The notes: generated from the letters alone by a model not told the origin. A stretch of DNA of 64,000 nucleotides from Sceloporus undulatus (GCF_019175285.1 NC_056529.1:21937853-22001852); one strand, 5' to 3'. Positions 47,559 to 57,690 are shown, numbered from the stretch's first letter. Program-made: numbers and translations.

Positions 47559-47722
47559 TCAAAGCGTCTCCTCTTCCTTCATCCTTTTGGCCAGTTTCTC
47601 CATGACAATGTTGAGGTCAACGTTTTTGTCCAGCTTGAGGTAGACGTCTTTCCGAATGGAGAGGACGCTGACCCAAGCCGGCAGCAGCTCCGAGAGCAAA
47701 CGGAGGTGCGTTTCCATTTCGC
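47559..47722 (-). CDS. CDT1: CDT1 exon 10
   Basis: Encodes [40 protein letters not shown] and [13 protein letters not shown]-stop, matching human [20 protein letters not shown] and onward. The acceptor is CTGTAG. Confidence 0.94.
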
Positions 47723-50700
47723 CTACAGAGACAAAGGTGGGATTCTCAGATCTGAATCACAGAGCCCCAGCAGTCAATTTCTGGGTCAATTTCCAAACTG
47801 CTCAGCTAGTTTTTCTTTAATGGCAGTCATAAAAATGGCCCTGAGCAGCCTGCCTACAGCTTCCTCCTGCGCTGATTTAGCACTTCACTAATACCCCAAT
47901 ATTTCCCCAGAAAAGCTTCCTGAAGGGCTGCTTGTCTCTTGACTCGCCCCAATCCAAACCTTGCAGCCAGCTCCCAGCCACCGCTTCGCCTGCCTCTTAC
48001 CGTGTGTCATGAGAGAGCGGTAGCTGGCTATCATCCGCTGGCAGGCCACCTCCATGGCCAGCGCCGGCTTCTTCTCCGCTACGAAGACGTTACGTAGGAC
48101 CCGCGCCATTTCTGGCAACCGACCCATCATCCCCAGGCGATGCTCCTGCTGTGGGTTTCGTGTCATCAGGGCCTGCAGCTTCTGGGCTTCCTTGGCTCTG
48201 ACCTGAGAAAGAGATGACCGAGTTGTTAGGGTTTTTATTTGTTTCCTATCCTGCCTTTCTCCCGATTAAAGGACTCAAAGCTGCAAACAGGCAATTAAAA
48301 AAGAATACAAATTTAAAAGTATGAAATATTTGGGGTGAGAGAGCTGAAGTGGGCAAGAATCAAATCCACATCAGGCTTTAATTTGAATTTTATAGGAGCT
48401 GTTCAAGGTGTAGAACACCTCATGAAAGTAATATACATACATATATATGTAATTTCAGTGCTGCCTTTCTCCTAGAAGGGACCCAAGGCGGCCCACAAGA
48501 TAACATCTGAACAGCTTCACAGTAAAAAGGTAAACACAATTAAAATCATCTATTTAAATAAGATGATGCTTAGAAATGTAATAAAATAAAGACATGACCC
48601 CCCCCCACAAAGTTGCATCCTCCCTTGTCCCACGTTCTGTTCACAATCTATGGGGAGGCAGTGAAAGCGCCGCTGATGATCTCTGACAGAAAGGTGGGAG
48701 CCAAGTAAATCTTGTATTATTATTGTTCTCACCCTCTCTAGTAAGGACTGCGAGACCCCTTTTAGGCCGGTGGGGGTGTTTGGCGGGGCAGAAGGGGGCG
48801 GACGGGGGGACTCCGGAGTGGACAGGCTGGACTCCTCCGCTGCCCTCAAGGCCAGGTTAGCCAAGGCCTTCTCCATCTGGAAATCAGAGAAACAGCCAAG
48901 GTCAGGGGCTTCTTATGCAGGAAAAAAACCCAGAAAAGGCATCACAAAGACATAGATGAAACTGCAGAGGGTCCTTGGTATCCGCTTGGTTCCAGAACCC
49001 CTCGGGGATACGAAAATCCGTGGATGCTCAAAGTCCTATTAAATACAATGGCCTGAGTTGTTCTTTGCAGCCCAGGAAACTCCTGTGTGAAACCAAGGTT
49101 GTGTAAGGCTGGGGGTCCATCCCAGGGCCTGAGCTCTGGTTTGCACCTGGAAAGTCACTGTATTGAACTGAGCTCTGGTTTGCTAGCACAGGAATCTTCC
49201 ATGAAACCAAGATGTGGATTGTATTGATTTGAGCTCCGGTTTGCTACCATGGGAGTCATCCATGAGTCTGAGCTCTGGGTTGCAGCTTGGAAAGTCATTC
49301 AACTGAACTGAGCTCTGGTATGCATCATATGTACACTGATGACACCCAAATTTATTTCTCTGTGTCCCCGACTATTGCAGTGACTAGGGATGGCATCTCT
49401 CCTCTGGATGCCTGTCTTGGATCGGTAATGGGCTGGATGAGGGAAAATAAGCTCAGACTGAATCCAGAGAAAATGGAGGTACTCGCGATAGGTACCCCAA
49501 GACCTTTGTCACCCAGTCCTGGATGGGGTCACACTTCCCCTAAAGGACAAGGTTTGCAGTTTGGGAGTACTCCTGGATCTGTCCTTACAATTGACATCCC
49601 AAATAGATGTGACGGCCAAGAGTACTTGGTATCAGCTTCGGTTGATACGCCAACTACGTCCCTACCTGGACCAAAAGGACCTTGAAGCAGTGGTACTTGC
49701 ACTGGCAATCTCTCGGTTAGATTTCTGCAATGCACCCTACTTTTGACTACCCTTGTACCAAATTCGGAAGCTTCAACTGGTTCAAAATGCAGCAGCCAGA
49801 TTGGCCACCGGAACATCTAGGTTTGACCATATAACACCAATACTGAAATCTCCTCACTGGCTGTCAATTAGCTTCCAGGTGCAATACAAGGTCTTGGTTA
49901 TTACCTTTAAAGCCCTACATGGCTCAGGCCGGAGTTACTTGCGGGAGCGCTTCTCCCTATATAATCCGCCCCGCACTCTCAGAACATCTGGGAAGTTCTT
50001 ATTAGAATATTATAATACCAGGCTAATGACAACTTCATGTAAGGCATTCACTGCCACGGCCCCAAGATTATGGAATGACCCACCGGAAGAGAGCCATCTC
50101 ATCACTAGCTTAGAGGCCTTGAAGAAGGCACTCAAAACGGATCTCTTCCAGCGGACTTATTCCATATAAAAAGGTTATGACGACTGCTCTTCCTTGACTC
50201 TGATTGTTGGCTAATGGACAAATTGTAATTTTTAGAGAACTAATAGGAATTCTTGGTAAATTCAGTGTTAGTATTTTGTTGTATTGATTCTAAATTGTAC
50301 TAAGTGTCTTTTAAGGTTGTAATCCCGCCTCGATCCGTGGGAGAGGCGGGAGGTATAAATAAACTTATTTATTATTATTATTATTATTAGGAATTGAGTT
50401 CTGGTTTGCAGCTTGGAAAGCTGTTGTTATAAACAGATCTGCTTTGCAGCCTGGGATTTTACTGCCTGGTCCTGCAGCTCTGCCTACTTCTGGAAGGGAA
50501 GCTTCCTGCTACCAAGCCCTTTCCCAAATTGGAATCCAGTCCCTGCAGCCAAAAGACCCTCTCCCAAACTCTGGTTTCCACCACCCGGCTCTACCTTTGG
50601 CGTCATCATGCTCCGCGCCTTTGCAAGCACCTCCTGCGCGCTGGTGATTCTGTCCACCTGCGGAGCCTGTGGTAGCTCAGCGGGCACAATGTCGGGCACA

Positions 50701-52190
50701 TTGTCCACGTTGAACCGGGGGTGCCACCTGGTCAGCTTGTGCTCCGGCACCACCATCGGAGGGTCAAGAGAGGCCAAGAAAACCTACGAGAGGATGACCA
50801 AGGAAACGACATTATAATGCTTATCTTCACATTTACTGGTTTTTTTACAGGAGGAATTGGCAACTGTGCCAATGGCGGGCACCATGTTTCATGCCCACAA
50901 AGTGCACTCCCAAGTGGGCTGCATCCTGCCATAATCAGAAGGGATGCAATGTCATGCAGTGTTACTCTACATGGGAGATGCCCTTAGTGCAATAATAGTA
51001 ATAGTAATAGTAGTAATAATAATATCTTTCCCTCCTGGCCTCAAGGCTTGAGGCAGGGTACAACATGTTAAACTAGAAAAGACAATGACAAAAAGAGAAC
51101 ACCAACACTTAAAATACCATACTATAAAACCATTAAAGTAGACTCATCGGAGTACACATCTTTAAAATAGACAAGTTTTTAAAAGCCATGCTTTCAAATT
51201 GACGGGGTAGGCCTGATGGAAGAGACACGTCTTTACTGTTCACTAATTAATTGGGCCATATAGATGCAGCCATAAAAATATCTGAAACAAGTCAAATAAA
51301 CGATAAATTCACGGTTCATGTTTAATTTTTCAGATTAAAACCACCAGAAGACCCAGAAAAAGGGGGACAGACGGACCAACCTTGTGGTGACTTTTGACAA
51401 TATTAATCAGGTTCCGGCTGAATGTCTTCCGGCGCTCCATCAGGTGCGAAGCCGACAGTTTCTCACCTGAAATCCAGATGTGACACCTTAGGCGTACAAA
51501 TCCAGCCGTGGGGACTCCAAAGCAACCCACACAACCTCGTGCTGGCCACTCTCCCACTCAGCCTGGAGGACCCAGTTTGGGGAAATCTGTCCTGGCATAA
51601 CAAGCAGCCTGCAACCGTCCCCTTGCCCCCAACGTACCGGCCTCCAGGACTGGCTCAAAGGTGAGTTGGTAGTCACTTCGCTTCTGGCCACCGCTGCCAA
51701 AGGTGGGTATGTTCTTCTCTTGGCGGAGGATGTACGAGTTTGGGTACACCGTTTTGATCTGACCNNNNNNNNNNCACGTTCCGCTCCTCAAATTGCCTAT
51801 AGATATGGAGGAGGAGGAGGAGGAGGAGGAGGAAGAATTAACAGCCAGAAATCAATTTTTAAAGACACCCCCCTTGGAAAACTGCCCTTTAAACCCCACA
51901 TAAAGGAAATTGTATTTTCCAGAATTCAATTATAGTTTGTTGGACTACAGCGTGATATTACCAGTTTTGTCTTTTTCTCTGGGTTTGTTTTTAATTTGAG
52001 TCCCAGTTTGGGGAGGAAAGGCAGGATCACAAGTGAATCTATATTTTTATTATTGTTGTTGTTGTTGTTATGTTTGTTTATACCCCACCTTCCTCCCAGT
52101 ACAGGGACTCAAGGCAGCTTACAAATCTAAAACATTCCAAGTTAAAACACTATAAATATGCAAAATACAAGTTACATACACACATAAACA

Positions 52191-52231
<41 letters not shown>

Positions 52232-55200
52232 ATATATATAAAACACGCATATAATGTTAATAATACTGTTTAGAGAGCCAGCTTGGTGCAGTGGTTTGAG
52301 AGCTGGACTATGACTCTAGAGACCAGGGTTTAAATCCTGGGTCTCAATGTAAACCCACTGGGCCTCAGAGGATAGTAACAGCAAACCTCCTCTGATGAAA
52401 CTTGCCAAGAAAAACCCATGATAGGTTTGCCTTAGGGTCACCATAAATTGGAAACCCTATTGTATATAATGGGACTTGAACATCCATGGATTTTGGTATC
52501 CACGGGGGTCCTGAAACCAAAGTCTAGCAAATAACCAAATAGTAACAACATAATCAGCTCATCCCCTATTGTATATAATGGGACTTGGGCATCCATGCAT
52601 TTTGGTATCCATGAGAGATCCTGGAACAAAATCCTAACAGATACCAAAAGCCCACTGTAATAGTAATAATAGCATCATCATCATCCCCCATTTTATATAA
52701 CTAGACTTGAGCATCCATGGACTTTGGTATCTACGAGGGATCCTGAAACCAAACTGCAGCAGATACCAAGGGCCCACTATTTCTTCAAACCCCCCCACAC
52801 ACACACATGTGTGTGGCAATGTGTGTGGCAATGTGTGTGTGTGCTGCCCCTTGCGCAGCTTCTGCACATATATACTTCTTGGGCCCAGAGGTCAGTCATC
52901 ACTGCCCCACACTCCCTTCCCTGGAAGAAGAGCCCACTCACTTGCGCATCATATCCTGGACCCCTTGCTTGACCTTGGCAAAGGTGGCCGTCTCCAAACG
53001 GTTGAAGAGCATCCCCACAATGGTGTCCATGCTGCGGAACATCTCGGCCAGCACCCTGTACTTGTAGGGCAGTGCCAAGCCTGGGGGGATGTCCTCGGCG
53101 AGGGCATGGAAGCGCTGGTAGGCTGGTACTTTCTCACTGGTTTTTTTGGGGGGAGAGAAAAATGGATGAAAGATTAGTGCTAGAAATTTGTTGGGGTTGA
53201 AAGCTTGCCTACAGAAGCGGTTGGACAATAATGTTGGATGAGTGTGGCTAAGTGGTCTGAATGCTGGACTGCAATGCTGGAGAACAGGGTTCAATTCCCA
53301 GCTCCGCCATAAAACTCCGGGAGACCCTGGGCAAGTCACACTCTCTCAGCCAACTTCACCTTACTTTTATTATTATTATTATTATTTATTTAGGTATTGA
53401 TACCCCTCCCTTCAGCCCTAAAGGCTCTCAGGGCGGCTTACAATATTATTTTTAATCAGACAGTCCCCTGCCCTCAGGCTGACAATCTAAAAGACACGAC
53501 ACAAAAGGAGAAGGGAATGATGGAGGGAAAGGGGATGAGGTCCAGTGGTTCTTCTCTCCCTCTGAGGCCTGGACCAAGGCAGATGGATTGGAGGGAGGGC
53601 TGGATCCATTCCAGACTCCCCCACGTAAGGCAAATTCTGCCTATGCTCGAGCCCCATTCATTTGAATGGGGCTCATGTGTGCGGCAGTGTGTGTGTGTGC
53701 TGCCCCTTGCGCAGCTTCTGCACATATATACTTCTTGGGTCCAGACTGTCTTAAAGCCCCCGTCTCCCAATACGCACCTGGCCTCTGCTTTTGGCTCCGG
53801 ATCCTCCTTGCTCAGATTTCCCTCTTTCTCCCGTCTGGATCCTCTCTTCTCCCGGATCTTGGATTCCAGGAGCCGAGCCCGGTTGAGGCGGCTCTTTACG
53901 TCGCCATCCATCCCTGAGGAGCCCGCCGGCAAACGCACTTTCTGCGCCAAAGCGCGGATCTTCTCCAAGCGGCCTTTCAGCTCCGCCAGCTCCTCTTTGG
54001 ATGTCTCCTGTTAGGAAAGTGCGGAGAAAGAGATATGTTCAGAGGACATAAGCTGTGTACATTTCTATATGCTATTCTCTCACCTTCATAGGAAACTCGT
54101 ATTTCAACCTTTTGACGTTGTACTTTACTTTATAGTAAAACATTATTTTCATATCAATTTATTTAATGATCAAATATTTGAGCATCTCTTTGTTCAGAAT
54201 TCAAAGCTCAGGAAGACCAGGGTTATAGAGACGTGAGATTTCATGGTTATCATTACAAAGGCAGCCACTGGACCAATGCCACCCAGCCCTGGCACCTGGG
54301 GCATTCTGGGAGTTGCCATCCCCCCCAAACTAACTTTTCCAAGCGTGTCGCTATTCCTTCCTCCTCCTCTGAGGCTCGCCTTATCCTCTGGTGCTGCCAC
54401 GCCATTTTGTTCTTCCATCTCCGGCTTCAGGGCTGGTGAGAGACCCACGTTTGCCAACTCCTTTGCCTTCTTATCCAGACCGGAAGGGCTGTGGGGCCCA
54501 AGAGGCGCAGCAGCGGTGGCTGTGGGTTCAGAGGCCTGGAAGAGAAACATGGGCTGAGGAACCTCTGGAGTCACATCTGGCCCCAAATACCTGCTGCAGG
54601 AGCAACGGCTGAGGCTGCCCTCCAGGGCCTCCTTTGGTACATTCCTTGGTCTGAAAGGTTTGGGACTCCTTCCGATTGTGGAAGATCCGCATGCATCCCA
54701 GGAGCCCTTATGGATGCCCAAATCCATGGGGGCTCCTGTCCCATGATGTGCAATGGCAGAAGAGTAGTAGTGCTAGTAGTAGGAGTAGTATAAGAGTGGG
54801 CCCATGGTCCCTGAAGGGGCTGGGCTCCAGGGCTCCCTCTGGACCCCCATTAGGCGCCATGGGGCATTCTTACGATTACCACATCCCCGGTTGTTCAAGC
54901 CCCATTGTGTCTTATTCCATTAAGCCTATATCATAGCTCAAGAAGCCGGGGCTGCCGAGGGCCAGCTCTTGCCCTTCCATTTGGAAAGCCGCCTGGAGCC
55001 CAGCCTTAGAAAGAAGGAAGAAAGAAAGGAGGGGGAAGGAACCAGTCCGTGGCTGACTGAGTGAGGCTCACCGTCTCCGGGGCCATGAGCAGCCTCTTCC
55101 TGGCCCTGGCGCCGCCTTGGAGCTGGCCTTCCTGGGGCCGGGGCCTCTTTCTGCTGCCGGCCGAGGCTCCCGCTCCCGGAGGCTCCGAGGAGGCTGGGGT

Positions 55201-55380
55201 GCGAGGCGAGGCCAGGAGGGATGGCGGCAGCTGCTGCTGCTCCTTCTGGGGCGGATGAGGGCCATGCTGGCCCTTGGCTCCCTTGGAGCCCAACGGGGCC
55301 CTTCTGCTCTTCGGGAAGAACTGCGTGACTCTCAGCTGCCTCTTGCTCTCCGCCACGTGGCTCCGCCGGGCCTCCGCCAT
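47559..55380 (-). CDS. CDT1: CDT1, DNA replication licensing factor (complete, 10 exons, one assembly gap)
   Basis: Nuclear factor that loads the MCM2-7 helicase at origins and is inhibited by geminin. Exons on the - strand: 55380-55072, 54535-54335, 54007-53778, 53136-52942, 51796-51638 (10 N inside), 51466-51381, 50783-50595, 48876-48733, 48202-48001, 47722-47559. With the N run removed they total 1869 bp, 622 aa (human 546). Seen: PIP-box-like QLRVTQFF near the N-terminus, a basic KRL-type stretch, the geminin-binding/winged-helix block ([43 protein letters not shown]), [22 protein letters not shown], and the C-terminal MCM-binding winged helix ([30 protein letters not shown]). An in-frame ATG at 55407 would add nine residues. 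Divergent N-terminus and well-kept C-terminus are normal for this family. Confidence 0.95.
48001..48202 (-). CDS. CDT1: CDT1 exon 9
   Basis: Encodes [40 protein letters not shown] and [20 protein letters not shown], then YRSLMTH. This is the C-terminal winged helix that binds MCM. Donor CACG/GTAAGA, phase 1. Confidence 0.95.
48733..48876 (-). CDS. CDT1: CDT1 exon 8
   Basis: Encodes [20 protein letters not shown], a Pro-rich stretch [17 protein letters not shown], and [11 protein letters not shown]. Human has the same Pro-rich segment before ALKGVSQDLLER. Donor AGG/GTGAGA. Confidence 0.94.
48966..49050. repeat. Tigger/mariner-like terminal fragment
   Basis: 'gggtccttggtatccgcttg' then 'gaaaatccgtggatgctcaa' is the end of a Tigger-type DNA element, common in amniotes. 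CDT1 intron 8. Confidence 0.55.
49120..49320. repeat. degenerate tandem repeat of GAGCTCTGGTTTGC
   Basis: At least five copies of TGAGCTCTGGTTTGC with 'ttggaaagtca' linkers, resuming at 50395 after the L2 insertion. CDT1 intron 7. Confidence 0.7.
49320..50392 (+). mobile_element. L2-clade LINE, 5'-truncated, antisense in CDT1 intron 7
   Basis: Starts at the reverse transcriptase box ([14 protein letters not shown]), then [73 protein letters not shown], and a 3' UTR ending with ATT repeats. Two or three frame breaks over about 0.85 kb of coding sequence. Confidence 0.9.
50595..50783 (-). CDS. CDT1: CDT1 exon 7
   Basis: Encodes [40 protein letters not shown] and [20 protein letters not shown], then TPK. 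The [17 protein letters not shown] block is diagnostic of CDT1. Donor AAAG/GTAGAG. Confidence 0.95.
51381..51466 (-). CDS. CDT1: CDT1 exon 6
   Basis: 86 bp encoding [20 protein letters not shown] and NIVKSHHK, matching human [20 protein letters not shown] and VKEHHK. Phase 0 donor CAAG/GTTGGT. Confidence 0.92.
51638..51796 (-). CDS. CDT1: CDT1 exon 5 (interrupted by N gap)
   Basis: Acceptor ATCTATAG behind a run of CCT triplets. Encodes QFEERNV, then ten N, then [40 protein letters not shown] and EAG. Human reads [10 protein letters not shown] without a break, and the phases agree only if the gap has zero (or a multiple of three) bases. Confidence 0.93.
51765..51774. other. assembly gap (10 N)
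   Basis: Ten N bases inside CDT1 exon 5. The protein on both sides is continuous with human CDT1, so the run is a placeholder and its true length is probably zero. Confidence 0.99.
51806..51834. repeat. (GGA)n repeat at the CDT1 exon 5 acceptor
   Basis: On the CDT1 strand this is a CCT run ten bases upstream of the acceptor and supplies its pyrimidine tract. Confidence 0.9.
52194..52230. repeat. (GT)n microsatellite
   Basis: About eighteen GT units followed by CATATATATA. CDT1 intron 4. Confidence 0.95.
52273..52455 (+). repeat. tRNA-derived SINE
   Basis: Head GAGAGCCAGCTTGGTGCAGT with a B-box-like GGTTTAAATCC, body 'acccactgggcctcagagga'. CDT1 intron 4, antisense to the gene. Confidence 0.8.
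52456..52790. repeat. three tandem copies of a Tigger-like end
   Basis: 'tatataatgggacttgaaca' followed by 'ggattttggtatccacgggg' recurs at about 52462, 52569 and 52691 with a period near 107-122 bp; the last ends 'gataccaagggcccactat'. Confidence 0.75.
52815..52892. repeat. duplicated block, copy 1 (CDT1 intron 4)
   Basis: 'ctgccccttgcgcagcttct' and 'gcacatatatacttcttggg' are repeated almost exactly at 53681-53746. Starts about 50 bases past the exon 4 donor. Confidence 0.85.
52942..53136 (-). CDS. CDT1: CDT1 exon 4
   Basis: Encodes [40 protein letters not shown] and [13 protein letters not shown], nearly identical to the human geminin-binding domain. Donor GCAA/GTGAGT, phase 2. Confidence 0.96.
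53236..53352 (+). repeat. tRNA-derived SINE head
   Basis: 'gagtgtggctaagtggtctg' and 'agggttcaattcccagctcc' give clear A- and B-box-like sequence; the tail is missing. Confidence 0.7.
53368..53550. repeat. interspersed repeat of unknown class
   Basis: 'cctaaaggctctcagggcgg' then 'gtcccctgccctcaggctga' and 'caatctaaaagacacgacac'. Similar 'ggactcaaggcagcttacaa' pieces lie at 52075, 48250, 48480 and 51030. The 53.4-kb piece follows an ATT run. Confidence 0.45.
53681..53746. repeat. duplicated block, copy 2 (CDT1 intron 3)
   Basis: Same sequence as copy 1, including the preceding GTGTGTGTGTG run, about 31 bases past the exon 3 donor. Confidence 0.85.
53778..54007 (-). CDS. CDT1: CDT1 exon 3
   Basis: Acceptor TTTCCTAACAG. 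Encodes [40 protein letters not shown] and a charged, probably helical stretch ending [10 protein letters not shown]. Corresponds to the human LASCLQRARELGARVRAL region that precedes the geminin-binding core. Phase 2 donor CCAG/GTGCGT. Confidence 0.9.
54335..54535 (-). CDS. CDT1: CDT1 exon 2 (3' boundary uncertain)
   Basis: Acceptor TTCTCTTCCAG, then [20 protein letters not shown] and [20 protein letters not shown]. Two phase-0 donors are possible: GT donor AAA/GTTAGT ending at 54335 (67 codons) or GC donor AAG/GCGAGC ending at 54380 (52 codons). The region is unstructured in CDT1, so homology does not decide. Confidence 0.75.
55072..55380 (-). CDS. CDT1: CDT1 exon 1
   Basis: Encodes [20 protein letters not shown] then [11 protein letters not shown], Pro/Gln/Ser-rich and GC-rich sequence, and ends [11 protein letters not shown] before GTGAGC. 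Human CDT1 starts MEQRRVTDFF, so the PIP box is in the expected place. I prefer 55380 because it puts the PIP box nearest the N-terminus; neither ATG has a purine at -3. Confidence 0.88.
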
Positions 55381-55490
55381 CGAACGCTCAGCGCCCCAAC
55401 GCTCCATCCGATGGAACGCTCAGCAGCCCAACGTTCTATCTGTCGACTTTCCCGGGTCTGGGCTCCAAGCTCCGCCCTTTCCGCTGCTTG

Positions 55491-55513
55491 TTCCCGCGAA
55501 GGAGGCCCCGCCC
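55491..55513 (-). promoter_or_regulatory. CDT1: CDT1 promoter: E2F site and GC box
   Basis: TTCCCGCGAA (55491-55500; TTCGCGGGAA on the CDT1 strand) is a near-palindromic E2F consensus about 115 bases above the start codon, with a GC box CCCCGCCC at 55506-55513. CDT1 is known to be E2F-controlled at G1/S. Function here is inferred from motif and position. Confidence 0.65.
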
Positions 55514-55642
55514 TCTTAAAGGCGCCGCGTCCCTTTTTGGAAAAGCCAAGCCTGGATGCACCGAGTATTTGCCCGACTTCTGCTTTAGCTTTATGCGCTG
55601 CTGTGGTTCGGCAGGCTGCCTTTGTTTTATATCTAGCTAGCC

Positions 55643-55682
<40 letters not shown>

Positions 55683-55692
55683 CAGATAGATG
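55643..55692. repeat. (GATA)n microsatellite
   Basis: About twelve GATA units with one GACA near the right end. Confidence 0.95.
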
Positions 55693-56204
55693 TGTGTGAG
55701 TGAATATATATAGTGTGTATACACACTGCTATAACTCTAAAGGGTGCATTTGTTTTATATGCACATATAAAATATACACAGACATATGTAGATTGTATAC
55801 TATATGTGTATACAATATACAGTATACACATACGTGTGTGTATTTCGGGGCATGGAACTGTGGGGAATACACCCCCCCCCCCAATTTGTAATGTGTTTTA
55901 TACACAAATATATATTTATTTTGCAAATTTTATATCTTAATTTTTATACAACATTATATAGTTCTGCAGGGTGCGTTTGTTGTGTGTTTGTGTGTATACA
56001 CACACACATTATACTTATACATATATACTTATATATACTTGCAAACTTTAAGAGTTGCAGCTTAGTTTGTTTATAGCAAAAAGCAGGGAATGTTGTATAC
56101 ATGTGCATTGTGTGTGTGTTTGTGTATTGTTAGTGTAGCTTTTTCATACTCCCAGCGTAACATTGAAATAAAATATGTGGCAACTCCACTACCTTCTGCA
56201 TCCA

Positions 56205-56320
56205 AAATGCAGAAATAATGCACTTTGACACCACTTTAATTGCTGCGACTCAGTGCTATGGACTTATGGGAATTGCAGTTTGTTGTGGCACCAGAGCAAA
56301 GTTGTTAGGCTGCATCTGCA
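56205..56320. mobile_element. MITE B half-copy
   Basis: 'aatgcagaaataatgcactt' left end and 'ttatgggaattgcagtttgt'; the second half is replaced by the start of another copy at about 56312. Confidence 0.65.
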
Positions 56321-56429
56321 CTGCAGACATAACCCAGTTTGATACCGCTTTAATCCATCCTGGGTCTCAAAAGGATATATGTGTGTTTGTGATGCATATA
56401 GTGAAAAGTGTGCCAATTAAATTTAAAAA

Positions 56430-56645
56430 GACCGCATCCTCACTGCAGAAATAATCCAGATTGACACCGCTTTAACTGCCATGGTTCCATGCTATGGAAT
56501 TCTGGGATTTGTAGTTTGCTGCAGCACCAGAGTTCTCTCGTCAGATGGCTGAATGCCTCACAAGACTACAGATCCCAGAATCCCATAGCATTGCAGCGTA
56601 GCAGTTAAAGTGGCATCAAGCTGGATTATTTCTGCAGCCTAAAAC
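56430..56645. mobile_element. MITE B copy
   Basis: Both halves present: 'cagaaataatccagattgac' and 'caagctggattatttctgca'. Confidence 0.8.
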
Positions 56646-57044
56646 CCCATTAAAGTCGAAAGACCTGACTTCTAAGCAGGCATTACAAGTAGGTTCCTGC
56701 TGTTGAACCTCTGGGTTTGTTTCTGGAATAAGCCCCCTAGATGTTGGACTGCAGGCCCCAGCAGCCTTGTTCCAGCATCGCCAAAGTAGGAGGATGCTGG
56801 GAGGTGTAGTCCAAGAACAGTTTGCAGACCGCAGCATGAGTCCCACCTCGATTGACCTCCAGAGTTAGCACAGTTCTGGCCCTTTTCCCAATGTCTGCGC
56901 TGAGCCAAGAAAATGCCACAAAGCCTCCTGGGGAAGAAGGATCAATGATGAAGGCTATTAATGAATTTATTGGGATTTATGGCCCAAAGCGGACCAATGC
57001 CTCTCAAGGACTTAGGAGGATGCAGCATTGGGCCAGGAGACAGA

Positions 57045-57265
57045 GGTCCAGTCCACACGGCGGAAATAATCCAGTTTGACACCGCTTTAAAGGCCCTGGC
57101 TCAGTGTTAGGAAATCCTGGGAACTGTAGTTTCGGGAGCTCTTGCCTCCGTTATCAGAGAGCCTTGGTGCCAAAATCAAGCCACAGCTCCCAGGATCCCA
57201 TAGCACTGAGCCAGGGCCATTAAAGTGGTCTCAAACTGGATCATTTCTGCAGTGTGTTTTGGACC
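57045..57265. mobile_element. MITE B, complete copy
   Basis: Begins GGTCCAGTCCACACGGCGGA and ends CTGCAGTGTGTTTTGGACC; 221 bp, palindromic body. Left terminus more diverged than the right. Confidence 0.85.
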
Positions 57266-57341
57266 TAAGAAGTGTGTGTGTGTGTGTGTGTGTGTGAGTC
57301 CTAGCAGCAAAGATTTCAGATTGCTATAGCACATAAAGCCA

Positions 57342-57397
57342 AGGTCCAAAACACACTGCAGAAATAATCCAGTTTCAGACTGCTTTAACTGCCCTCA
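57342..57397. mobile_element. MITE B left-end fragment
   Basis: GGTCCAAAACACACTGCAGA onward, cut after 'gctttaactgccctcag'. Confidence 0.75.
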
Positions 57398-57554
57398 GTT
57401 TGCTTGCCTTGTGCGCTGTAGAAAAGAACCCAAGAAAGCAAGCCTTGCCCCAAATGCGCCTGGCTTATTTCCTCTTCCTTCCCAGATGGGCTTCGTAGCC
57501 AGAGCATACAAAGCAAGTAGTCCAGGTTTTTGTTGCCTGTGGGACAGTTTCCAG

Positions 57555-57690
57555 CTTATGAGGGAATCAGAATAGTCCAAGATTTCCTGTACCTTGGATC
57601 AACCATTCATTGGAAGAGAGACTGAAGAAATCAGAACTGGAAAGAACGAGAAGCAATTAATGGCAGAGGAGTGCTTTTAATAGCATTGAG
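57555..57690 (+). mobile_element. RTE/BovB LINE scrap
   Basis: 'caagatttcctgtaccttgg' reads as Asp-Phe-Leu-Tyr-Leu-Gly-Ser-Thr-Ile, the BovB motif DFxYLGSxI. Confidence 0.65.

Noticed and set aside
49287-50169. Open frames resembling reverse transcriptase, considered as a host gene
   Set aside because: They are pieces of an L2-clade LINE with frame breaks and an ATT tail.
53474-53550. 3' part of the - strand open frame that contains CDT1 exon 3
   Set aside because: Beyond the exon 3 donor at 53777 the frame reads through intron and repeat.
55117-55653. 178-codon + strand open frame over the CDT1 start
   Set aside because: It is the GC-rich antisense of CDT1 exon 1 and promoter; CDT1 exon 1 explains the coding signal.
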